Positions 35,582 to 45,340 of a DNA stretch of 64,000 nt are shown one piece after another. A model generated the notes under the pieces. It did no database searches and had not been told where the DNA came from. It saw only the letters and a list, made by a program, of their open reading frames with translations. How positions within the stretch are numbered: position 1 is the stretch's first letter; every line of letters starts with the position of its first letter. Origin of the DNA: Polaribacter sp. Q13 (GTDB taxonomy: Bacteria; Bacteroidota; Bacteroidia; Flavobacteriales; Flavobacteriaceae); NCBI RefSeq assembly GCF_016858305.2, contig NZ_CP074436.1:1756001-1820000 (forward strand), given 5' to 3'. The position numbers and the translations under genes were made by a program.

Positions 35582-36553
35582 ATGAACGAAATAATTATAT
35601 ACGAATCTAGCAACAATCAAATTGAAGTAAATATTCAATTTGAAAAGGAAACTGTTTGGCTTAACCAAGAGCAATTAGCTATTTTATTCGAAAGGGATAG
35701 AACTGTTATAGGAAGACATATTCGTAATATATTTAAAGAACAAGAGTTGGACGAAAAAGTGGTATGTGCAAATTTTGCACATACCACTAAACATGGTGCT
35801 ATAGAAGGTAAACAACAATCTAAAGATGTAAAATATTATAATTTAGATGTTATCATATCTGTTGGCTACCGAGTAAAATCCTTACAAGCTACAAAATTCA
35901 GGAAATGGGCAACCCAAACCTTAAAAGAGCATTTAGTTAAAGGATATACAATAAACGAAAAACGTTTAGCACAAAAAGAACAAGAAGTACAAATTTTAAA
36001 AGATGGTATCACCATTTTAAGCAGAGTTATAGAAGAAAAAACAGCAGACAACCATTGGCTACCTGTTTTTGCAAAAGGATTAAGTTTGTTAGATGATTAT
36101 GACCACGAAGAACTAGATGCAAAAGGACTCACAACAAAAGAAGCAGAGTATCCAAGTATTACAGACTATCAAAAATTAATCAATCAAATGCTTACTGAAT
36201 TTGATTCTGATGTTTTTGGTAAAGAAAAAGACCAAAGTTTTCAAAGTTCAGTTGCACAGATTGAAAAAGGTTTTGGTACCACCGATTTTTACCCAAGTAT
36301 TGAAGAAAAAGCTGCAATGCTTTTATATTTGGTGGTAAAAAATCATTCTTTTGTAGATGGAAACAAACGGATTGCAGCAGCTTGCTTTTTAAAATTCCTA
36401 CAACAAAACAACATACTATTTAATAACCAAAATCAACCCATAATTAGTAATGACACCTTAGCCAGTTTAACCCTTTTTATTGCTTCTAGTAAACCAGAAG
36501 AAATGGAAACCGTAAAACGATTAGTGATAAGTGTATTGAATAGAAATAATTAA
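35582..36553 (+). CDS. RhuM family protein fused to a Fic/Doc domain
   Basis: A 323-residue protein. The first 120 residues match the RhuM (virulence protein) family: VWLNQEQLAILFERDRTVIG, a winged-helix-like segment, and YRVKSLQATKFRKWATQTL. The C-terminal 150 residues are a Fic/Doc domain with the complete active-site motif HSFVDGNKR (from about His255), which in Fic proteins transfers AMP and in Doc phosphorylates EF-Tu. No inhibitory (S/T)xxxE(G/N) helix is obvious to me. Position inside an hsd operon is common for RhuM proteins and suggests a back-up toxin or defence accessory. Target unknown. Confidence 0.88.
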   Translation: MNEIIIYESSNNQIEVNIQFEKETVWLNQEQLAILFERDRTVIGRHIRNIFKEQELDEKVVCANFAHTTKHGAIEGKQQSKDVKYYNLDVIISVGYRVKSLQATKFRKWATQTLKEHLVKGYTINEKRLAQKEQEVQILKDGITILSRVIEEKTADNHWLPVFAKGLSLLDDYDHEELDAKGLTTKEAEYPSITDYQKLINQMLTEFDSDVFGKEKDQSFQSSVAQIEKGFGTTDFYPSIEEKAAMLLYLVVKNHSFVDGNKRIAAACFLKFLQQNNILFNNQNQPIISNDTLASLTLFIASSKPEEMETVKRLVISVLNRNN

Positions 36554-36567
36554 AAAATTACGAATTA

Positions 36568-36593
36568 TCAATTACGAATTATGAAAGAAAATG
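36568..36593. repeat. Tandem duplication of a 13-nt unit
   Basis: AATTACGAATTAT occurs twice with one base between, about 36557-36583, right after the RhuM-Fic stop. Probably a replication-slippage tract or part of the intergenic repeat that follows. Confidence 0.4.
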
Positions 36594-36622
36594 TAGTACA
36601 AAAAATAAGATAATTAAAAGGT

Positions 36623-36739
36623 TCTCGATACAAAATTTCTGAAAAAGAAATTTCACTCGAACTGACAGAAAGGATTCTCTTTTATAGTTTTTACACTGTC
36701 ACATCGAGTGATTTTGCTTTTCGCAAAATTGTATCGAGA
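36623..36739. repeat. Large imperfect inverted repeat between the Fic and hsdM genes
   Basis: TCTCGATACAAAATT at 36623-36637 is mirrored by AAAATTGTATCGAGA at about 36725-36739, and CACTCGAACTGACAG is mirrored by CTGTCACATCGAGTG. The whole 117-bp unit could fold into a long hairpin and resembles dispersed repeats of marine Flavobacteriia. Another short unit, GTTCGAGCGCAGTCGAGAAC at 36820-36839, follows. No gene lies in 36554-36868. Confidence 0.75.
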
Positions 36740-36868
36740 TGTTTCTAATTTTAAAATACAATCATAAATTTACATTAGCAATTATAGAAATAAAATCAAT
36801 TAAATAATTACAAATGTCCGTTCGAGCGCAGTCGAGAACTTTAAAAATAAAATATCAGCTAAAATAGT

Positions 36869-38491
36869 ATGACAACACAAAATTTTGAAACCAAAACCAA
36901 AGCATTAATAGACGATCTAAAAAGCGTTTGTGCAAACTATGGTTTAGGAAATGACGGAAACGAATTTAAAATAATTACCCAAGTATTTTTATACAAATTC
37001 TTAAACGACAAATACGTTTACGAACTAAAACAACTAGAACCTACTTTAGCAGAAGCCGAAGATTTTGATGCTGCTTTAAAAAGTTTATCCGCAGACGATT
37101 TAGAAATGTTAACGATGCAAATTAGCCAAGACACGGCAGTATTTGCGCCTAAAAACTTACTATCTCGTTTGTTTGAACAACAAAACAAAGATAAATTCTC
37201 GGAAATTTTTGATGAAACCTTTTTAGAAGTTGCCAGAGCAAATAACGATATTTTCTCGGTACTCACACAAGGTGGAGAAAAAGTGGTTTTGTTTGATGAT
37301 ATTAGCAAATATGTAACCGATAATAAAGATGCGTTTTGCAAAGCATTGGTTAACAAATTGGTTGGTTTTAGTTTCGAGCATATTTTTGAACAAAAGTTCG
37401 ATTTTTTTGCCACTATTTTCGAGTATTTAATAAAAGATTACAATAGCAATAGTGGTGGTAAATATGCAGAGTATTTTACACCACATGCAGTTGCAAAAAT
37501 TATGGCAGCTTGTTTGGTAACAGACAAAAACGTAACCAATGCTACTTGTTACGACCCAAGTGCCGGTTCTGGTACGTTGTTAATGAATATTGCTCACCAA
37601 ATTGGCGAAGATAAATGTACTATTTACTCGCAAGATATTTCCCAGAAATCCTCTGGTTTATTGCGTTTAAACCTAATTTTAAACAACTTAGTACATTCCA
37701 TACAAAACATTATACAAGGCAATACCATTTCTAACCCAACGCACAAACAAGAAAACGGACAATTACAAACCTTCGATTATATTGTTTCTAACCCGCCGTT
37801 TAAATTAGATTTTTCTGATTACTCCGCCTCTTTAGATTCTAAAGCCAATAAAGAACGCTTTTTTGCAGGAATACCAAACATTCCGAAAACCAAGAAAGAC
37901 TCCATGGCAATTTATTTGTTGTTTATACAACACATTATGCACAGTTTGTCCGCCAAAGGAAAAGCAGCAATTGTAGTACCAACGGGTTTTATTACCGCAC
38001 AAAGTGGTATTGATAAAAAAATTAGACAAAAATTGGTGGAAAGTAAAATGTTGGCAGGTGTGGTTTCTATGCCTTCTAATATTTTTGCAACTACAGGTAC
38101 CAACGTTAGTATTTTGTTTTTAGACAAAGCAAATACCAAAGACGTCGTTTTAATTGATGCTTCTAATTTAGGAACCAAAGTAAAAGAAGGAAAAAATCAA
38201 AAAACCGTTTTAAGTAATGCTGAAGAACAACAAATTATTGATGTTTTTAACGCCAAAGAAATAAAAGACGATTTTTCTGTAGTAGTTTCTTATGATGATA
38301 TAACCGCCAAAAATTACAGTTTAAGTGCAGGACAGTATTTTGAAGTAAAAATTGAATACATAGATATTTCTGCGGATGAGTTTACTACTAAAATGAACGA
38401 TTTTGAAAGCAATTTAGAAACCTTGTTTGCTGAATCTAAAATATTGGAAAAGGAAATTAGTAAAGGTTTGAAAAGTTTAAAATATGAGTAA
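36869..38491 (+). CDS. hsdM: Type I modification methyltransferase subunit (HsdM)
   Basis: A 540-residue N6-adenine methyltransferase. The N-terminal helical domain (1-170) leads to the SAM-binding motif I DPSAGSGTLL (about 229-238) and the catalytic NPPF (307-310) in IVSNPPFKLDF. It methylates the host recognition sequence and protects it from HsdR, with specificity supplied by HsdS. Its stop lies 8 bp inside the start of hsdS, so the two are translationally coupled. The long non-coding stretch before it suggests its own promoter. Confidence 0.96.
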   Translation: MTTQNFETKTKALIDDLKSVCANYGLGNDGNEFKIITQVFLYKFLNDKYVYELKQLEPTLAEAEDFDAALKSLSADDLEMLTMQISQDTAVFAPKNLLSRLFEQQNKDKFSEIFDETFLEVARANNDIFSVLTQGGEKVVLFDDISKYVTDNKDAFCKALVNKLVGFSFEHIFEQKFDFFATIFEYLIKDYNSNSGGKYAEYFTPHAVAKIMAACLVTDKNVTNATCYDPSAGSGTLLMNIAHQIGEDKCTIYSQDISQKSSGLLRLNLILNNLVHSIQNIIQGNTISNPTHKQENGQLQTFDYIVSNPPFKLDFSDYSASLDSKANKERFFAGIPNIPKTKKDSMAIYLLFIQHIMHSLSAKGKAAIVVPTGFITAQSGIDKKIRQKLVESKMLAGVVSMPSNIFATTGTNVSILFLDKANTKDVVLIDASNLGTKVKEGKNQKTVLSNAEEQQIIDVFNAKEIKDDFSVVVSYDDITAKNYSLSAGQYFEVKIEYIDISADEFTTKMNDFESNLETLFAESKILEKEISKGLKSLKYE

Positions 38492-39812
38492 TATGAAAAC
38501 TTATAAACTTAGTGACCTTTATGAAATGAGTTCTGGAATATCTTCAAAGAAAGAACAAGCAGGTCATGGTTCGCCTTTTGCTTCTTTTAGTACTGTCTTT
38601 AATAATACTTTTCTACCTGATGTATTACCAGATTTAATGGATACTTCTGAAAAGGAAAAAGAAACTTATTCAATTAAAGTAGGTGATATATTTTTAACCC
38701 GAACAAGTGAAACATTAGATGAACTTGGTATGAGCTCAGTAGCAGTAAAAGATTACCCTAATGCTTCCTATAGTGGTTTTTTAAAACGACTTAGACCTAC
38801 TCAAAAAAATATAACTTACGCTAAATTTATGGCTTTTTATCTAAGAAGCTATCTATTTAGAAAAACGATGAATAATAATGCTACAATGACTTTAAGAGCA
38901 AGTCTTAATGAGCAAATATTTTCATATTTAGATATTGTTTTACCTGAATATAATGAACAAATAAAAATAGGAGATTTATTCCACAAGATTAGTCAAAAAA
39001 TAGAAATCAACAATAAAATAAACCAAGAATTAGAAGCAATAGCAAAAACGTTGTATGATTATTGGTTTGTACAATTCGATTTCCCTGATGCCAATGGTAA
39101 ACCTTATAAATCTTCTGGTGGAAAAATGGTTTTTAATGAGGAGTTGAAACGTGAAACCCCTGTTGATTGGGAAGTTGGAAGGTTAGATGATATTTGTAAT
39201 ATAATTAATGGTTATGCATTTAAAAGCGAATGGTACAAGGAGAGTGGTGTTAAAATCATTAGAACTAAAAATTTTGAAGATGGATATGTTAATTTAAATG
39301 ATATAAATTATCTAGAAAAAGAATTTGCATTAGAGTTTGAAAAATACCAGTTAAATCAATTTGATTTTCTAATGGTAATGGTTGGAGCTTCTACTGGTAA
39401 AAATTGTATTGTAAATTCTAATATATTGCCAGCATTGCAAAATCAGAATATGTGGAGATTTGTTTCTAAAACAAATAGTCAACTATTTTTAAATTTAAAA
39501 TTGAAAAGGACTATATTAGAATTGGAAAGTACTACTAATGGAAGTGCAAGAGGTTTTTTTCAAAAGAGTACTTTTTTAAAGAAAAAAATAGAGATTCCAA
39601 ACGAAAATCTTATTAGAAATCTATGTAAAAAAGTAAATCCTATTTTTCAGAAAATTGACAATAATTTAAAAGAAAACCAAAAACTTTCAGAATTACGAGA
39701 CTGGTTATTGCCTATGTTAATGAATGGGCAAATTACAGTTGGTGGTGCAGAAAAAGAAATTGAGCGTTTGGGTTTGGTTGCTGAGGAGAGTATTAAATAT
39801 GGGGAAAGATGA
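38484..39812 (+). CDS. hsdS: Type I specificity subunit (HsdS)
   Basis: A 442-residue HsdS with two target-recognition domains (about 1-150 and 205-380), each followed by a coiled-coil spacer (ISQKIEINNKINQELEAIAKTLYDYWF at about 165-195, and NLKENQKLSELRDWLLPMLMNGQ at about 395-420). It dictates the DNA sequence read by the HsdMS methylase and HsdRMS nuclease; recognition sequence cannot be deduced. Its 5' end overlaps hsdM by 8 bp and its TGA overlaps the ATG of the KAP NTPase gene (ATGA), linking that gene to the hsd operon. Confidence 0.94.
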   Translation: MSNMKTYKLSDLYEMSSGISSKKEQAGHGSPFASFSTVFNNTFLPDVLPDLMDTSEKEKETYSIKVGDIFLTRTSETLDELGMSSVAVKDYPNASYSGFLKRLRPTQKNITYAKFMAFYLRSYLFRKTMNNNATMTLRASLNEQIFSYLDIVLPEYNEQIKIGDLFHKISQKIEINNKINQELEAIAKTLYDYWFVQFDFPDANGKPYKSSGGKMVFNEELKRETPVDWEVGRLDDICNIINGYAFKSEWYKESGVKIIRTKNFEDGYVNLNDINYLEKEFALEFEKYQLNQFDFLMVMVGASTGKNCIVNSNILPALQNQNMWRFVSKTNSQLFLNLKLKRTILELESTTNGSARGFFQKSTFLKKKIEIPNENLIRNLCKKVNPIFQKIDNNLKENQKLSELRDWLLPMLMNGQITVGGAEKEIERLGLVAEESIKYGER

Positions 39813-42541
39813 GTGAGTTTTTTAAATATAGAATAAAATTTATAAAAGATAACTTAAAATTTTTAATTGTATTTATTTTTTCAGTCTCATTGTCTTTAAT
39901 TTTTATTGAAAAAATAAGTGTTTTATTAATAAAATTAGGCAAACATATTATTACTAATACTTATTCTTTCGAAATAGGTTATTGGATAATTTCACTTTTT
40001 TTTATTGTACTTTATATAGCACTAATTAGAAAAAAATTTATACATAACAAGAGAACTACTTTTTTAGTTTTTTATGTTACCATTATTTATATTTTATTAA
40101 GATTTATTTATACGCAGTTTATTGATTTTGCTCCTAATAAGTCAGATTTTAAATATGCAGATATCATACTTGTCCTATTTGCTGCTCATATTATAAATTT
40201 AATTGTAAATTTAGATAAAAACATTAAGATTAAAAGGCGAAAAACAGATGATGTTACAAACTTCTTTATTGAAGATAAAGCATTTGATAATGGGGAAATT
40301 GACAATGAAGCAATTCTTCAAAAACTTGTTGAAGTTGTAACTGATTTTAAACCAAATATTGCATTCAGTATTGGAATAAATGCTGTCTGGGGATATGGAA
40401 AGAGTAGTTTCTTAGAAAGATTTGATAAGGAATTCAAAAAGACAAACAACAAATCCGTATTATTCTGGTATCATATCTGGAAAAACAAGGGTTCAACAGC
40501 AATAATAGAAAACTTTTTTGATGAATTAAAGCAAAGTTTAAAACCATATTCTTCAGAAATTTCTGAAGATATTAATAATTACGTTTCTGCTATTTTAAGT
40601 CTTTCAAGTGGTGATTTACAAAAGATAATTTCAGTTGGTATGGAGCTGCTTTCAGAGAATAGTACTCTAGAAAAATACCACACCAAAATTAATAACACCA
40701 TAAAAAAAATAGATAAACAAATAGTAATTCTATTAGATGACTTAGATAGGCTTGAGAAGGATGAAATATTAAATTCCTTAAAACTTATAAGAACCTTATC
40801 AGACTTTAATAATGTTGTTTTTATTGCTGGTTATGATAGAGAGTATGTAGTTAAAACTATAGAAAAATCCAAAGACAATTATATTGATAAAATTTTCAAT
40901 GTAGAGATTAATTTATTGCCATTTGATCAAAAATTAATTGAAACAGAATTATTAAAACAAATAGACATTGCCTTTCCTATTAATATTTCCGAAACTGATA
41001 AAATTGGTTTTAATTATGGGTTTAAAAATTTATTCACTGAGAAACAATTAAACATATCAGATGTTTCTATAGATAATTTACATAACGATAACCTATATGT
41101 ATGTGAAAAAAACAAATTGGGTTACAAAGATTTTTTAAAAACCTATAGAGATGTAAAACGTTTTATTAATGAGTTTAAATTTAATGCATCCCTTTCTGAA
41201 GTTGAAAAAAATGTAATTCCTGATGAATACATTTTATTTAAACTTTTAATTTATAAATATAGAGACTTACCAAATATAGTTTTTAATAAAATTGATGAAC
41301 TTTTAAAGAAAGGTGTATTAGATTCTGAGAATAATAAGATTCAATTTTTAGGTGATTTAGCATTTAATGATGTTTATTGTTATGATGAAGAAGTAAAACT
41401 TAAAATTAAGAACATATTAGAAGGAATATATCCTAACGACGATATTGTAATAATAAATGCAGCTCTTTGTAAACTGTTTTCGGAAAAACCACAAAGGTAT
41501 TATCAGTTAAATCAAAACTCAATTTCAAAGATTTATTATACTAATATTTATTTGAGAAATAATATTTTAGGAGCTGAAATTACTATTTCAGAACTTCAAG
41601 AAGCATTTGATGAAAATAACATTTTTAGTATTGCAGAGAGAGTTTCAAAGTTAAATTCTAAATCTAAAACTCAATTAATAAATGAAATAAAAGAATTTAT
41701 TTTTAACAATCCTATAAATTCAAAAGAATCATTTATTGATTCATTAGAATCAATAAACATTACTTTAATGAATCAAGGTGCTTCTGTAAATCAGAGAATT
41801 GTAAAAATTTTAAATGATGGATACGTTAATGTATATAAGGAAAATAAACTTGAGTTTAAAAAAGAGATAGCAACAGTACTAGAATCCAAATTCATTGGTT
41901 ATTTGGATGTTATATTACAAAGTTTACTGATTAACATTGAACGAGAAGAGAGTGGATTTTACAATGGACCGGAAGTCCAAAAATATAACGACAATCCACT
42001 AAATTCGGATGAAATTATTGGCCTATTATCTAAGAAACTAGAAGATTTAATAGCTGAAAAATTGAACGTAAAGCTGATCTTTGATTATTATTCTTCTATA
42101 ATTGGAAAAATCGTTATTGGGAGAATTATTGTTTTATCAAATGAAGCCAATGAATTAATTCGAGATGATATTAAAAACAGATTTAAAGACTATTTAATAA
42201 CTGCTCTTTTTGATTTTATGACAAAACCAAAAAAAGAAAGCGACTTTGTATTTCAACTTTGGGAGCCAAGTTTCTTTTTAGCAAATATATTTTCTAAAAA
42301 AAGCACTTATAATGAATTAATCGCTAACCCCCAAAAAGGCGAATTATATAAATTATATTTAAGTGAAGGCTGGGACAATTTTAATCATTTTATTCAAGAT
42401 ATGGATTTGTCAAATCTTAATTTAAGTGAACCTGATAAAAAGAGTTTCTTAAAGGGGAAAAAATTACTATACAAATTTATTAAGAACAATTACAAACCTC
42501 TTACTTGGGAGCAATACTCTGTTATTTGGAATGAGAAATAA
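39809..42541 (+). CDS. Membrane-anchored KAP-family P-loop NTPase
   Basis: A 910-residue protein. Four N-terminal hydrophobic helices (about 17-37, 55-73, 82-103, 115-132) precede a KAP NTPase domain. Walker A is INAVWGYGKSSFLERF (about 189-204), and Walker B is VILLDDLDRLEKDE (about 308-321) with the doubled acidic residue and the DRL motif typical of the group; ETELLKQID and YRDVKRFINEF lie further on. The membrane helices here precede the P-loop. The remaining 450 residues are unannotated and helical. KAP NTPases include PifA of the F plasmid, which blocks phage T7, so a defence role is plausible. The gene overlaps hsdS (ATGA) and the OGG-like gene (11 bp). Confidence 0.88.
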   Translation: MSEFFKYRIKFIKDNLKFLIVFIFSVSLSLIFIEKISVLLIKLGKHIITNTYSFEIGYWIISLFFIVLYIALIRKKFIHNKRTTFLVFYVTIIYILLRFIYTQFIDFAPNKSDFKYADIILVLFAAHIINLIVNLDKNIKIKRRKTDDVTNFFIEDKAFDNGEIDNEAILQKLVEVVTDFKPNIAFSIGINAVWGYGKSSFLERFDKEFKKTNNKSVLFWYHIWKNKGSTAIIENFFDELKQSLKPYSSEISEDINNYVSAILSLSSGDLQKIISVGMELLSENSTLEKYHTKINNTIKKIDKQIVILLDDLDRLEKDEILNSLKLIRTLSDFNNVVFIAGYDREYVVKTIEKSKDNYIDKIFNVEINLLPFDQKLIETELLKQIDIAFPINISETDKIGFNYGFKNLFTEKQLNISDVSIDNLHNDNLYVCEKNKLGYKDFLKTYRDVKRFINEFKFNASLSEVEKNVIPDEYILFKLLIYKYRDLPNIVFNKIDELLKKGVLDSENNKIQFLGDLAFNDVYCYDEEVKLKIKNILEGIYPNDDIVIINAALCKLFSEKPQRYYQLNQNSISKIYYTNIYLRNNILGAEITISELQEAFDENNIFSIAERVSKLNSKSKTQLINEIKEFIFNNPINSKESFIDSLESINITLMNQGASVNQRIVKILNDGYVNVYKENKLEFKKEIATVLESKFIGYLDVILQSLLINIEREESGFYNGPEVQKYNDNPLNSDEIIGLLSKKLEDLIAEKLNVKLIFDYYSSIIGKIVIGRIIVLSNEANELIRDDIKNRFKDYLITALFDFMTKPKKESDFVFQLWEPSFFLANIFSKKSTYNELIANPQKGELYKLYLSEGWDNFNHFIQDMDLSNLNLSEPDKKSFLKGKKLLYKFIKNNYKPLTWEQYSVIWNEK

Positions 42542-43184
42542 ATTAAATATAGAAAAATATATTACTACCATATCTAAATTAGATCCTTTAAGGAATTCAA
42601 AGTTTAAATACGATAGTGCCAGATGGGTAAAGTTAGAACCTGATTTTAAAAAACTTATTATTGACTTTGAAGACAAAAAAATTAATCGTGAAGAAGTAAT
42701 TAAAGCCTATAGTGAATATTATTCAGGAAAGGGAGATCCTATAAGAGCGTTTATGTTAACAATGATTTGGGGATTTGCAGATACTGGTTATGGTACACAT
42801 AGAACAAATAGTTATGTTTCAGTTCCATCAAATATAGCTTTAATAAAAAGCGCAATAGATGCTGTTAATCAGAATAATTTAAAAGTAGCCTTTAATGATT
42901 TAAAGAAAATTAAAGGATTAGGAGTAAGTTACATAACCAAGGTATTATACTTTGCTACAAGGGGTGCTAATCAAAGTAATTACGCTTTAATATATGACAT
43001 AAGAGTTGCATCTTCTTTAGTACAATTAACAACACCAAAAGAAATTTTTGATATAGTTAGCGTTAGTCCTTCTTCAAAGTTTAAAGATTATGAAAAGTAT
43101 AATGCACTAATACATAATCTAGCAATAAAGAATAAAATTGATGCTGAATCGCTTGAAATGTTTTTATTTAATCAAGAATTTTGA
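42531..43184 (+). CDS. OGG-fold / HhH-GPD-like putative DNA glycosylase
   Basis: A 217-residue protein whose C-terminal half resembles the HhH-GPD fold of 8-oxoguanine DNA glycosylases. The hairpin is KKIKGLGVSYITKVLYFAT (about 124-142), and the catalytic aspartate could be in YALIYDIRVASSL (about 152-164), where OGG-fold relatives have an aspartate after this helix. A catalytic lysine at the Ogg1 position cannot be verified by eye. Such proteins are known as small putative OGG-like members in bacterial defence loci. It starts 11 bp inside the KAP gene, so it is coupled to it. Confidence 0.6.
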   Translation: MRNKLNIEKYITTISKLDPLRNSKFKYDSARWVKLEPDFKKLIIDFEDKKINREEVIKAYSEYYSGKGDPIRAFMLTMIWGFADTGYGTHRTNSYVSVPSNIALIKSAIDAVNQNNLKVAFNDLKKIKGLGVSYITKVLYFATRGANQSNYALIYDIRVASSLVQLTTPKEIFDIVSVSPSSKFKDYEKYNALIHNLAIKNKIDAESLEMFLFNQEF

Positions 43185-43224
43185 TACTTCAAAAAAATTA
43201 CATAATCGCTGTAACTAAAAAAAA

Positions 43225-44358
43225 ATGCAAAATACCAGTATAATAAATCTATTAAATAATCTACCAGAGATCAACTTAACTGGAGAAATTCCATACAGTA
43301 TTTTAAACCCATTATATAATCGAATATCTCAAAAGGAATTAGCACATAGTGAAATTATAGCATCTTTTCTAAACCCTAATGACTACCATAATCATGGTGT
43401 TTTATTTTTAAACCAATTTTTAAATGATATTGGGCTTAAAGATGAAGCGAAGAATCTTTCTAAATTTGATAATATTAATATTTACACAGAACGAAAAGTT
43501 AAAATTTCAGAAGACGCTAATTTACGACCAATAGATATATTAATTACTTGGGAATATGAAAATTGTAAAAACGCAATAATAATAGAAAACAAACTTAATT
43601 ACGCACCAGATCAACCAGATCAATTAAATGATTATTACGAAGGTGTTATTCGAGAAGGATATAATGTAAAAAAAGTTATTTACATGCATATCGACCAATA
43701 TATTATAAAGACGAAAAAGGATGTATCTAATGACGTTTTTACTTGTTTATTTAATTATAATGTATCACTTTTAATTGAAACCTTAAAAACCTGTAAAATA
43801 AAAAAATCATACTCTTATATTACAGAATATATTAATCTATTAAAAAATAATATCCAAAATTACAAGTATATGGAAACAGCTTTAAAAATTCAAAAGGATT
43901 TAATTGATAAGCAAGAGGAATTTAAAAAACTTGTGGCAGTTTCTAAAATTGTAAATAGTAAAGAATGGCATATCGCTAAATTTGACATTATTCAATCTGA
44001 TTTAGTAGAAGGTTTTGTTAATGATGATCAATTGATTATTGGAGATGTAAATAAATCTAAAGCGTATAATTCTTATTATAAATCTTTGTATTTTAAAGAT
44101 CAAACCTATTGGCTTGAATTATGGTCGGATGAAGATTCTGTAAATTTATATCTATGTTGTAAGGATGAAGATTCAAAAGTCCTAAACGAAATAAAATTCG
44201 GTGATCTTCATTTTAAATATGAAAGTAATTGGGATAATTGGCAGTATTATAACACAGATGGTAGCTGTATAGATTTCCCTTCTGATTTAGAGAGTTTTAA
44301 AGAACTTGTTAGAAAAGCTCTTAATCAATTAAAGAATTTAAAAGCTACTAACGAATAA
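43225..44358 (+). CDS. PD-(D/E)XK nuclease superfamily protein (PDDEXK_4 type)
   Basis: A 377-residue protein. The N-terminal signature QKELAHSEIIASFLNPNDYH, then NHGVLFLNQFL (57-67), and the nuclease core IDILITWEYE (Asp104) plus AIIIENKLNYAPDQPDQL (Glu121, Lys123, Gln130) match the PDDEXK_4 group: E-x-K with a following Gln and an upstream acidic residue. This is a Mg2+-dependent nuclease fold used in restriction and defence. The C-terminal 200 residues are unassigned. It lies 40 bp after the OGG-like gene and continues the same operon direction. Confidence 0.85.
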   Translation: MQNTSIINLLNNLPEINLTGEIPYSILNPLYNRISQKELAHSEIIASFLNPNDYHNHGVLFLNQFLNDIGLKDEAKNLSKFDNINIYTERKVKISEDANLRPIDILITWEYENCKNAIIIENKLNYAPDQPDQLNDYYEGVIREGYNVKKVIYMHIDQYIIKTKKDVSNDVFTCLFNYNVSLLIETLKTCKIKKSYSYITEYINLLKNNIQNYKYMETALKIQKDLIDKQEEFKKLVAVSKIVNSKEWHIAKFDIIQSDLVEGFVNDDQLIIGDVNKSKAYNSYYKSLYFKDQTYWLELWSDEDSVNLYLCCKDEDSKVLNEIKFGDLHFKYESNWDNWQYYNTDGSCIDFPSDLESFKELVRKALNQLKNLKATNE

Positions 44359-44378
44359 ATATAATTATCTAATTTAAA

Positions 44379-45233
44379 ATGACAAAAAAAGAAGCGCTTG
44401 TAAAATATATTTCAGAAATGAATATAGATATGCTATCTCTTGTTTTAGAGAATGATACTTCTATAATGAATATTACCAAAGATCTTTTTTTAGAAAAGTT
44501 AGAAGAAATATTTACTGAATTAAAAGCAGTAAATATTAACGAGTTTTCTAAAGTAAAAAAAGGAGTTTCCGAAGATGATTCTGAAACCAATGGTTTAGAA
44601 GGCTATCAATTTATTACAGCAGATAAAAGCGCTTTAACATTCTTGTTTGAAGAAGAAAATGAAGATTTAATAGATATTTATAATTGTTATGAATTTAAAC
44701 CAGATAAAGAAGAAACAACACCTATACTATTTTGCATTTGGAACGATGAAGAATTAAGTTACAGTCCAACTGATGAGTATATTTCTTTTACCACCAGAAT
44801 TGATGCTTTTTATGCACAATTCGAGGCTTTAAAAAACACAATTATTCCATTAGAAATTTATGGAGATTGGTTTAAATTGGTAAAGGAACTTTATGATTGT
44901 ATACCATTAAGAAAGTATTTAGAATATAAATTCTATTATGACTTTTCTAATTTTGTGGTTGACAATTTATTTGTACTTACTATTATAGAAGACGCTGAAA
45001 GAACTCAAAAAGCAGTTTCCGATTATAAAAAAATAGATATTTCTAATGAAATAGATATTTTAGAATGGCAACTTAAATATAAAGACATCAGATATGTTTT
45101 TAATGATTATTCTAAAAAGTTAGACAACTTTAAAGAGCGGTATTTAATAAAACATAAAACTGAAGATTCCATTATTTTAGATTGCTCTAAGTATAAGTTT
45201 TCGTTTGAATTTGCAGAAATAAGAAGTCAATAA
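44379..45233 (+). CDS. Hypothetical protein within the defence island
   Basis: A 284-residue acidic soluble protein with no signal peptide or membrane segment. I recognise no family. It begins MTKKEALVKYISEMNIDML and includes a central PTDEYISFTTRIDAFYAQFE segment. It follows the PDDEXK gene by 20 bp on the same strand, and is probably in the same transcription unit; its role is unknown. Confidence 0.65.
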   Translation: MTKKEALVKYISEMNIDMLSLVLENDTSIMNITKDLFLEKLEEIFTELKAVNINEFSKVKKGVSEDDSETNGLEGYQFITADKSALTFLFEEENEDLIDIYNCYEFKPDKEETTPILFCIWNDEELSYSPTDEYISFTTRIDAFYAQFEALKNTIIPLEIYGDWFKLVKELYDCIPLRKYLEYKFYYDFSNFVVDNLFVLTIIEDAERTQKAVSDYKKIDISNEIDILEWQLKYKDIRYVFNDYSKKLDNFKERYLIKHKTEDSIILDCSKYKFSFEFAEIRSQ

Positions 45234-45340
45234 AAAACTATAATTATTAAAAAAGAAGGGGGATTTAAAGTTTAACTTTTTTCATAAGAAAAAATCAAAT
45301 TATCAAACGGCTTTTAAGACCATTAAATGTAACTAAAAAT

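Noticed and set aside
37018..37413. Open frame antisense to hsdM
   Set aside because: Serine- and lysine-rich antisense reading with no start signals; hsdM is unambiguous on the other strand.
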